A stretch of 5,529 nt of DNA, taken from positions 1 to 5,529 of the forward strand of contig CAMLLE010000248.1 of assembly GCA_946480555.1 (NCBI GenBank), written 5' to 3'. Source of the stretch: an uncultured Verrucomicrobia subdivision 3 bacterium (GTDB taxonomy: Bacteria > Verrucomicrobiota > Verrucomicrobiae > Limisphaerales > CAMLLE01). How positions within the stretch are numbered: the first letter of the stretch is position 1; each line of letters opens with the position of its first letter. The notes beneath the pieces were generated by a model that had not been told where the DNA came from, ran no database searches, and saw nothing but the letters and a program-made list of their open reading frames with translations. Positions 1-5,529 of the stretch are shown piece by piece. The position numbers were made by a program, and so were the translations under genes.

Positions 1-3000
1 GCCGAATCCCGCATTGACCACGCCGCTGTTCAGCCGCGTGAGCCGGCAGTTCACAAATGAAAATCCGTTTGTGCCGGCAGCGGTGCGGGCCTGGGTAATT
101 TGCGTGCCGCTGCTGAGCGTGCGGATTTCCGAGTTCGTCACGAAGAGGGTGCTGCCGCCCCAGATGAAGTCGGTATCGCCCTGAATCAAGCTGTCCTGGA
201 CGTAAACCGAATCCCCGTTGTTGTTGTTCAGCATGGTGTCCTGGAAGCTCGCAAGGCGGACGTTCAGCAGCGTGATGCGTTTGCCGTCGGTGCGCAGCGC
301 TTCGGCCTGCGAACCGCCCTTGGGCGTCGCATTTGTCAGCGTAAGATTCGCCAATGTGTTGTCACTGCCCTGCAACCGGAAGCTCGGGCGCAACGATGTG
401 CCGCCGTTCAGAACGTCGTTGTTCGCATAGGTGATCAGCGTCTGATCGCGGTCCTGTCCGACGAACGTGAGGTTATGCCGGTTGTTCACGTAAACGATTT
501 CCGTGTAGGTGCCGTTGCGAATGCGGATCGTCCGCGGCGTTGTATTGCCGCCGGGAACAAAATCCACCGCGCCTTGCACAGTGCAGAAATCACCGGAACC
601 GTCCGCGGCCACGATGATGTTCGTCTCGTTTGCCGGCGTGACCGGCTTCGTGCTGAAGCGCCAGACATTCGAGCCGGAGATCCCGGCGAACGTGGCACCG
701 GCAGCATCCTTGAACACGCCGTTCACCACGTTTTCGATCGTCACGTAATACGTTTCATTCGTTTTCAGCGAACCGTTGCGCGGGAAGATCGTGGCGGTCT
801 GGCCGGAGATCATGATCGGGAACGCATTATAGGTGGCTCCACCGATGATCCGTGGCTGGGCGCCGTTTCCGCCGCTGGCGGACAAATCAATGGTTTCGAT
901 CGGCAACTCAGTGTTGGTCACATTGTAAATGCGGATGCGGCCCGAATTTCCAAGCGCAGGCGCAACGTTGAAGGTGATGCGGAGTGGCGTGTCAGCACAG
1001 ATATCCGTCGAGTTGTTCGCGGGTGAAAGGCTGCTGATCGTCATGGACGAATTCACGATGAGCGTGGCCGAGTCGCTGGTGACGGAACCCGCGCTGTTCG
1101 CGACGATGACGGAATAGCTGGCGGCGTCAGCTGGCACAGCCGACCCGAACGACAACGTGGAGCTGGTTTCGCCGGGAATCGGGCTGCCGTTCTTCAGCCA
1201 TTGATAAGTCGGCGCAGGCTTCCCGTCCGCGGTTATGCTGAACGCCGCGGGCGTTCCGTTGAGAACAGCCACATTTGCGGGCGGCTCCTGGATCGTGGGC
1301 GGAATGTTCACAGTCAAGGTGGCGACCAGGCTTGTCACTGAACCGACGGAGTTGCTGAGAATCACGGAGTAACCCGCCTCATCGCTGAGCTGGGCGCCAG
1401 TGATGGAAAACGAACTGCTCGTTGCGCCGGAAATGATGTTTCCATCTTTCAGCCATTTAAACTCCGGCGCCGGCTTTCCGGCTCCACTGACCGTGAACGA
1501 CGCATTCTCGTTGGAGAGAACCGTCAGGCTCTGAGGATGAATCGAGATGAACGGCAGGAGATCGCCGGGGCTGGCATAGAGAACCGCCACCTGGCTTGTT
1601 ACCGCGCCAAACTGATTTGTGATGATGACGGTGTAATTACCATTGTCCGATGGTTGAGCGCCGGAGATGGAAAGCGACGCCGTTGTGCTTCCGGAAATGG
1701 TTCCGGCATCCATGAGATTCGTGCCGTCCTTCTGCCATTGATAGAAGAGCGTCGGCACGCCGCTCGCCGCAACCGTGAACCCGGCGGGCGTTCCCGGATC
1801 GACAGCGACGCCCACCGGCTGGCTGGTGATGACAGGCCGTGGATCGGTGGTCAGGAAGAGGTCGATGGAGCTGTTCGCCACGTTGTTGGAGAGGAAACCG
1901 ATGACGGAACCCGGAATCGCGCCGAGCCCGAAATTGAAGCCAGCCCCGGCAATGCTCCCGGAATACTTAATCAGGGTGATCTGCTTCGGATACGAATCGA
2001 AGATGGCGGCAGAATCGATGTTGATCAGATTGGTGTCGCCGCCGGTGATCAAGTTCGTGACCACCACGTTTGTCAGGCTGCCAATTGAGAAGTTGAACGT
2101 CGCGTTCGTGGCGTTCAAGCGCGTAAGGCCGCGGGCTGGCGACGCGATGGAATTGGAAACCGTCAATTTGCCGTCAGAGATCGTGATCACGTTGTTCGTA
2201 CTGAGCGCGCCAACGCTGATCTGATTCGCGAGCACCGTGCCGCCGTTGATGTTCAACACGCCGGAAGCGCGCGTGGCCGCGAGGCTGTTCACCGTGGTGA
2301 ATCCGAGATTGAGGTTGCTGTTCACGACCAGCGTGCCAGCGTCATTCACGTTGATGATGCCCAGCATTGGCGTGGCACTGCCAGTCGGCCCAAGCGATTG
2401 GTTGCCGTTGAACACTTCGTTCGCGTCGATCAATCCGCTGTTGAAGGTCAGCACGCCGACGATGACGTTGTTGCCGGCTGAATGGCTGGCAACGGTGTCG
2501 CGCGCCAATGAAAGAGTATCCACCCAGGCGTAAACGGTGCCGCCCGTGAAGTTGTTGGTTCCCACCGAAACTTGCGCGGAAGACGCGTGAGTGGACATGT
2601 CACCGATGGACCACCAGGCCACACGGCTCGTGGGGCCGCTGTTGCCTCGGAAGAACGCCACGGGATTGTCGTTGGTGAATGCCGGATTGAACATGACGGT
2701 GGCCGCGGCGCTGGCGGAGGCCTTGGTGCGGCCGGCGGCAATGCTGTCGATGAAGAGCACGTTTGACTGGCCAAGATAGAGGAACGAATGCAGGCCGGCG
2801 TTGTTGCCCGGGTTGTGGCTCATTTCAATCGCGGGACTCTGCGATGGAACCGTCCGGTACGTGACGGGACTGGCGCTGGCGGCGAGCGAAATGAGGTTGG
2901 TCCGGGCGAGGTAGAGAATCCCGGAAAGTCGCTGGTTCGCGCTGCCCGGATTCGGAAGCGTGGTGGTGCCTATGCCGATGCGCGAAGCATTCATGACAAA

Positions 3001-3552
3001 CAGGTCCAACCCCGACATGTCGAGCAAGGCGCGTCCAGCGGCTGTGGCGCCGCCCTGGTTCAAAACCAGGTTTGCTGCCGGATTATTGAAGAACAACGTG
3101 CCGGCGCCGGTGATTGAATTGGTCACGCTTTTGGCAACGCCGGGATCGCCCAACGTTCCTACGCGCAAGCCGCCAGCGCCATTGATCTCCAGCGTTTCGC
3201 CGTCCGCAATCTGAACCGTGTGCGTTCCATTCGTCTGGCCAAACTGCAAGGATGCGATCGTGCCCGCGAACGCACCGTCAGCGATGGAGTTGGTGATGTT
3301 TGCAACGGCGGTGCTGCCCGCTTCGAAAAACTTCACGTCGTCCGCGCTCGTGGGTGCAACATTTCCAAACCAGTTGTCGGTGTCTGACCAGTCCATGGTG
3401 ACGTTGGTGTTCGCACCGCTCCAAACGACCGTTGCGGCCGGAGCGGACGCAGTCATCAGGAGTAATGAGATGGCCAACGCGCTTCGCTGAAGCACAGGGA
3501 TGAATCCGCCGGCTGAATCATGCAAGCGGCGGCAGGAAGTTGATCGGGTCAT
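1..3552 (-). CDS. Large secreted multidomain pectinesterase (CE8), C-terminus cut by window edge
   Basis: From an ATG at 3552 the minus strand reads 1184 codons without a stop and leaves the window. Residues 1-40 form a signal peptide: basic start, hydrophobic core ALAISLLLMTASAPAA, cleavage near 39/40. Residues 41-569 are Asn/Thr/Gly-rich beta-strand repeats opening with WSGANTNVTMDWSDTDNWF (44-62), as in autotransporter-associated strand repeats. Three Ig-like domains follow (about 572-658, 667-748, 752-833), with core Trp 606, 700 and 785 and a late-strand Tyr (SDNGNY in the first), but no disulfide cysteines. A Big_5/SbsA-like domain spans 837-969. From 978 a pectin methylesterase domain begins: GSGDF (985-989), GTYTE (1014-1018), QAEALR with Q1082, FQDT with Q1104/D1105, and DFIWG with D1128. 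In this family the two Asp are acid/base and nucleophile and the Gln stabilise the intermediate. The expected Arg/Trp motif (LGRPW) and about 100 residues lie beyond the edge. Inferred role: hydrolysis of pectin methyl esters outside the cell. The start is uncertain (alternatives at 3684, 3639, 3597 and GTG 3495). Confidence 0.88.
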   Translation of the reverse strand, partial: MTRSTSCRRLHDSAGGFIPVLQRSALAISLLLMTASAPAATVVWSGANTNVTMDWSDTDNWFGNVAPTSADDVKFFEAGSTAVANITNSIADGAFAGTIASLQFGQTNGTHTVQIADGETLEINGAGGLRVGTLGDPGVAKSVTNSITGAGTLFFNNPAANLVLNQGGATAAGRALLDMSGLDLFVMNASRIGIGTTTLPNPGSANQRLSGILYLARTNLISLAASASPVTYRTVPSQSPAIEMSHNPGNNAGLHSFLYLGQSNVLFIDSIAAGRTKASASAAATVMFNPAFTNDNPVAFFRGNSGPTSRVAWWSIGDMSTHASSAQVSVGTNNFTGGTVYAWVDTLSLARDTVASHSAGNNVIVGVLTFNSGLIDANEVFNGNQSLGPTGSATPMLGIINVNDAGTLVVNSNLNLGFTTVNSLAATRASGVLNINGGTVLANQISVGALSTNNVITISDGKLTVSNSIASPARGLTRLNATNATFNFSIGSLTNVVVTNLITGGDTNLINIDSAAIFDSYPKQITLIKYSGSIAGAGFNFGLGAIPGSVIGFLSNNVANSSIDLFLTTDPRPVITSQPVGVAVDPGTPAGFTVAASGVPTLFYQWQKDGTNLMDAGTISGSTTASLSISGAQPSDNGNYTVIITNQFGAVTSQVAVLYASPGDLLPFISIHPQSLTVLSNENASFTVSGAGKPAPEFKWLKDGNIISGATSSSFSITGAQLSDEAGYSVILSNSVGSVTSLVATLTVNIPPTIQEPPANVAVLNGTPAAFSITADGKPAPTYQWLKNGSPIPGETSSTLSFGSAVPADAASYSVIVANSAGSVTSDSATLIVNSSMTISSLSPANNSTDICADTPLRITFNVAPALGNSGRIRIYNVTNTELPIETIDLSASGGNGAQPRIIGGATYNAFPIMISGQTATIFPRNGSLKTNETYYVTIENVVNGVFKDAAGATFAGISGSNVWRFSTKPVTPANETNIIVAADGSGDFCTVQGAVDFVPGGNTTPRTIRIRNGTYTEIVYVNNRHNLTFVGQDRDQTLITYANNDVLNGGTSLRPSFRLQGSDNTLANLTLTNATPKGGSQAEALRTDGKRITLLNVRLASFQDTMLNNNNGDSVYVQDSLIQGDTDFIWGGSTLFVTNSEIRTLSSGTQITQARTAAGTNGFSFVNCRLTRLNSGVVNAGFG

Positions 3553-3931
3553 GTGTGTGGTGTGGTTGTGATGAGCGGTTCCGCTCAGCAGGCGCATCGT
3601 TGCAGGCCGGTGCGACTGCCTGAACCAGTGTCTCCCCATCTGGTTTGAGTTCTGAGCAACATCGGTAAAACGCGCATTCGACATCCACCGGAGGTTGCTT
3701 AGAAAAGCCGGCGGCTTGGGATGCGAGTCGTTTGATGTGGCGGTGAGCCTAGCACAATGATCCGGCCGGCTGTCTCCCCGATCTTAGGCAAACGTCAGTG
3801 AAAAATTTGCACCTTTGGACGGACGAGTTTCATACAGGTCGCAATTTCAAAACTCGGAACTCAAAACGGAAAGGTTGGGGCTCGCGCAACTGGCCCTTCT
3901 GGCGCGATCGGGAAAACCCTACAAACAAAAG
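3553..3931. other. Intergenic/leader stretch upstream of the pectinesterase gene
   Basis: No RNA gene or separate protein gene was recognised between the tig terminator and the pectinesterase ATG. In the pectinesterase frame there is no stop until TAA at 3786-3784, so ATGs at 3684, 3639 and 3597 could extend the protein by 44, 29 or 15 residues. None of these has a clear Shine-Dalgarno sequence, and the added sequence looks non-coding in character. A -10-like TAAGAT (3786-3781) has no acceptable -35 partner. Small structures include the inverted repeat AACCAG/CTGGTT (3623-3628 and 3640-3645, 11-base loop) and a 9-base direct repeat TGTCTCCCC at 3629-3637 and 3771-3779. The short repeats may be chance. 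Confidence 0.5.
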
Positions 3932-3961
3932 CGCCGATTGAGTCGCAAAACTCAATCGGCG
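3921..3961 (-). terminator. Rho-independent terminator of tig
   Basis: A perfect 12-bp stem is formed by 3932-3943 and 3950-3961 (CGCCGATTGAGT in the transcript) around the 6-base loop TTTGCG. Read on the minus strand, the stem is followed by C and then TTTTGTTTGT (3930-3921). It begins 20 bases past the tig stop codon, the usual arrangement for an intrinsic terminator. It should end the tig transcript and insulate the pectinesterase gene. The plus-strand side has no T-run (GTGTGAATTG follows), so it looks one-directional. Confidence 0.9.
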
Positions 3962-3980
3962 TGTGAATTGAAATTTGAAC

Positions 3981-5303
3981 TTAAGCGGAAGCAGGTGCCG
4001 CCGGAGCGACCTCTTCGATCTGTGCGTTCTGCTGCAGGAGATCCAGCACCTTCTCCGTGGTGAGTTGCTGGTAGATTTCGTGAACGCCGTCGCGGGCCTG
4101 CAAATCTTTGATGAACTTCTCCACCGGGATCTGGTACATCGCGGCCAGCTGGCTGACGCGGCGGACAGCATCCTCCTGGGAAACCTTGATGCCTTCCTTC
4201 TCGGCGATTTTCTGGAAGATGAAATTCATTTTCACGCGATCCTTGGCCGTGCCGGAGGCAGCCGAGTAAATCTCGTCCTTGTGTTGCTCGATGGAATCAC
4301 GCGACAGCCCGCGCTTCTGGTTCTCATTGACCAGTTCGTAAACGATGTTGCGCGTGTGCGCAGCCACCTCGGATTCCGGCAGATCGAAGCTCACGCGGTC
4401 CAGCAATGCCTTCACGAGCTGATTGCGGACATTTCGATTGATCGTATAGGTCAATTCGTTGCCCAGGTCGCGGCGCACACCTTCCCGCAGCTTCTCCAGA
4501 TTTTCGGCGCCAAACGACTTCGCAAATTCATCGTCGATTGCGGGGAGCACGCGTTCCTTGATTTCGCCCACTTCCACTTCATACAGGCCCTTCTTGCCCT
4601 GGAGCTGCGGCGTCACGAAGTCCGCGGGGAAGTCCACGTTCACCGTGCGCTTGTCGCCCGCCTTGGCACCAATCAATTGGTCGGCAAATCCGGGAATGAA
4701 TGAATTGGGCTGAATCTCGACCCAGAAATTTTTCTGCTCCGTGAGGCCTTTGGCTGTCGGGGCAATCTCCGTGATCGGCTTGCCATCGACCGTGCCGGTA
4801 TAGCTCACCACGGCGAGGTCGCCATTGGCAGCCGGGCGGTCCACCGTCTTGTAATCCACGCGCTGCTGCTGGAGCGTTTCGAGAGCGCGTTCCACGTCCT
4901 GGTCCGTGACGCTGCGATTCTCGCGTTTCACCGGGATGCCCTTGTATTCAGGCAGTTCAAATTCAGGTGCGGTTTCAACCGTGGCGGCGAATTGCAGTGA
5001 CTGGCCACGGCCGAATTGAATTTCTTCAATGTCGGGATAGCCGATCACCTGGAGCTTCTGCTCGTCCATGGCCTTGCGATACGAGTCACCGATCAACTTG
5101 CGTTTGACCTCGTCCTCAATGTCCTTCTCGTATTTGCGGAGGACCATGTCGCGCGGGGCCTTGCCCGGGCGGAAGCCCGGCAGCGCGGCCTGTTTCTGGA
5201 AATCCTTCGTGACCGAGTCAAACGTCTCGTCCACTTTTTGAGATTCCACTTCGACCCGCACGAGTTTTTTGCACGGGGCCAGATTTTCTACCGTTACATT
5301 CAC
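3981..5303 (-). CDS. tig: Trigger factor, ribosome-associated chaperone and peptidyl-prolyl isomerase
   Basis: Trigger factor docks beside the ribosomal exit tunnel in the cytoplasm, shields nascent chains and can isomerise prolyl bonds. The 440-residue product is near the usual length (E. coli 432). The N-terminal ribosome-binding domain (about 1-143) carries the docking signature GFRPGKAP at 43-50, the same positions as GFRKGKVP in E. coli. An FKBP-type domain (about 158-248) shows GDLAVVSYTGTVDG, FIPGF (202-206) and GAKAGD. The rest is the helical C-terminal chaperone body, starting with LPAIDDEFAKSFG and ending in an Ala/Pro-rich tail (EEVAPAAPASA). I chose GTG at 5303: GGAAAGG lies 7 bases upstream, and the resulting MNVTVE aligns with E. 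coli MQVSVE. The in-frame TTG at 5309 would sit almost on the Shine-Dalgarno sequence. The gene looks monocistronic: a terminator begins 20 bases after the stop, and no clpP follows on this side. The FKBP domain appears to carry a short insertion relative to E. coli near ITEIAPTAKGLTEQKN. Confidence 0.97.
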   Translation of the reverse strand: MNVTVENLAPCKKLVRVEVESQKVDETFDSVTKDFQKQAALPGFRPGKAPRDMVLRKYEKDIEDEVKRKLIGDSYRKAMDEQKLQVIGYPDIEEIQFGRGQSLQFAATVETAPEFELPEYKGIPVKRENRSVTDQDVERALETLQQQRVDYKTVDRPAANGDLAVVSYTGTVDGKPITEIAPTAKGLTEQKNFWVEIQPNSFIPGFADQLIGAKAGDKRTVNVDFPADFVTPQLQGKKGLYEVEVGEIKERVLPAIDDEFAKSFGAENLEKLREGVRRDLGNELTYTINRNVRNQLVKALLDRVSFDLPESEVAAHTRNIVYELVNENQKRGLSRDSIEQHKDEIYSAASGTAKDRVKMNFIFQKIAEKEGIKVSQEDAVRRVSQLAAMYQIPVEKFIKDLQARDGVHEIYQQLTTEKVLDLLQQNAQIEEVAPAAPASA

Positions 5304-5310
5304 AATCAAA

Positions 5311-5317
5311 CCTTTCC
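5311..5317 (-). promoter_or_regulatory. Ribosome binding site deciding the tig start
   Basis: The minus strand reads GGAAAGG here, then seven bases (TTTGATT), then GTG at 5303-5301. This spacing suits GTG and is too tight for the in-frame TTG at 5309-5307, which starts one base after the purine run. The site therefore supports a 440-residue trigger factor over a 442-residue one. Confidence 0.75.
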
Positions 5318-5380
5318 GTTGATCGCTGACAGTCCAGAGGCCGAGGCTAGTCGGGGTGTTCGCGGTTCAGCGAGCCGAGA

Positions 5381-5409
5381 AAGGTAGGTACGTGCCAAGT
5401 CGGCGTCAA
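5381..5409 (-). promoter_or_regulatory. Candidate sigma-70-type promoter for tig
   Basis: The minus strand has TTGACG at 5409-5404 (five of six matches to the -35 consensus), a 17-base spacer, and TACCTT at 5386-5381, a poor -10 box with three of six matches. Transcription would start near 5374 and give a leader of about 70 bases. Good -35 and spacing but a weak -10 make this a candidate only. Confidence 0.35.
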
Positions 5410-5481
5410 GCCCGTGGGAAGGGCTGTCACTTGCGAATGACTTCAACCCGAACTCCGAAGCGGGTTTTCGCAATGGACGGA

Positions 5482-5503
5482 GTGTGGCCGTCCCCGGCCA
5501 CGC
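5482..5503. repeat. GC-rich palindrome upstream of tig
   Basis: GTGGCCG (5484-5490) and CGGCCAC (5495-5501) pair perfectly around the 4-base loop TCCC. The stem extends to 5482/5503 through one wobble pair. No T-run follows on either strand, so it is not a standard terminator. It could be a copy of a dispersed intergenic palindrome or a folded element at the end of a neighbouring gene; a single copy cannot decide this. The rest of 5310-5529, apart from the promoter candidate, shows nothing recognisable. Confidence 0.45.
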
Positions 5504-5529
5504 GGCACACAGTGTGATTGAAAATGTAT

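Noticed and set aside
219..230. A (GTT)4 microsatellite.
   Set aside because: It encodes four consecutive Asn inside the esterase domain and is too short to suggest phase variation; a triplet unit would not shift the frame.
100..1026. A 308-codon open frame on the plus strand, with further long plus-strand frames at 1537-2088, 1775-2224 and 2788-3117.
   Set aside because: They lie antisense to the continuous pectinesterase frame, show no recognisable domain, and are Arg/Asp/Val-rich in the way expected of reversed GC-biased codons.
2448..2774. A minus-strand 108-codon frame, and another at 486-707.
   Set aside because: Both are out of frame inside the pectinesterase gene and are Pro/Arg/Ser-rich shadows.
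3515..3552. Twin arginine (CRRLHD) in the pectinesterase leader, suggesting Tat export.
   Set aside because: It lacks the S/T-RR-x-F-L-K consensus and lies far from the hydrophobic core; an ordinary Sec signal peptide fits better.
3815..4063. An 82-codon plus-strand frame across the tig terminator.
   Set aside because: It covers the terminator hairpin and the tig 3' end, is strongly basic without any motif, and has no visible ribosome site.
3975..4703. A 242-codon plus-strand frame opposite tig, and a 123-codon one at 5016-5387.
   Set aside because: Both are antisense to the clearly identified trigger factor gene; Leu/Phe/His-rich composition mirrors its Glu/Lys/Val codons.
3865..5320. A 12-base inverted match (AACGGAAAGGTT at 3865-3876 and its complement at 5309-5320) flanking tig.
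   Set aside because: About one such match is expected by chance in a window this size, and one copy is simply the tig ribosome site; no other mobile element sign is present.
5445..5470. Inverted repeat AACCCG/CGGGTT with a 10-base loop followed by TT on the plus strand, resembling a terminator.
   Set aside because: The stem is only 6 bp with a large loop and a very short T-run, and no plus-strand gene ends here.

Overview
The window holds two genes, both on the minus strand, so transcription runs from high to low coordinates. The DNA is moderately GC-rich with GC-leaning third codon positions. The best taxonomic guess is an environmental Verrucomicrobiota bacterium of the Pedosphaera/Limisphaerales type. 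It rests on one gene's architecture (signal peptide, WSDxxNW-type beta-strand region, tandem Ig-like domains, then a carbohydrate-active domain) and on the trigger factor N-terminus MNVTVENLAPCKK. This is inferred from remembered family patterns; no search was run.

Right part (about 5529 to 3921): the housekeeping gene tig, encoding trigger factor, the ribosome-bound chaperone and peptidyl-prolyl isomerase. It is a self-contained unit: a weak promoter candidate near 5381-5409, a Shine-Dalgarno sequence at 5311-5317, a GTG start at 5303, a stop at 3981, and a strong intrinsic terminator at 3932-3961. The GTG start is preferred over an in-frame TTG two codons upstream. No clpP or clpX follows tig here.

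Middle (3931 to 3553): a leader or intergenic stretch of about 380 bases with no recognisable RNA gene and no convincing promoter. The reading frame of the next gene stays open through most of it, so that gene's start is uncertain.

Left part (3552 to 1): one long frame with no stop for at least 1184 codons, running off the window edge. It encodes a large secreted protein with a signal peptide, about 530 residues of Asn/Thr/Gly-rich beta-strand repeats, three cysteine-less Ig-like domains, a Big_5/SbsA-type Ig-like domain, and the first two thirds of a carbohydrate esterase family 8 pectin methylesterase domain. The catalytic Gln, Gln, Asp and Asp positions can be read; the later Arg/Trp motif lies outside the window. 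The likely role is extracellular or surface-bound de-esterification of pectin in plant debris.

The two genes have no evident functional link; the terminator separates them. No mobile element, CRISPR array, tRNA or rRNA was seen. The most notable item is the architecture of the pectin methylesterase protein, which is easy to miss because its frame is cut by the window edge and its antisense strand carries long spurious frames.
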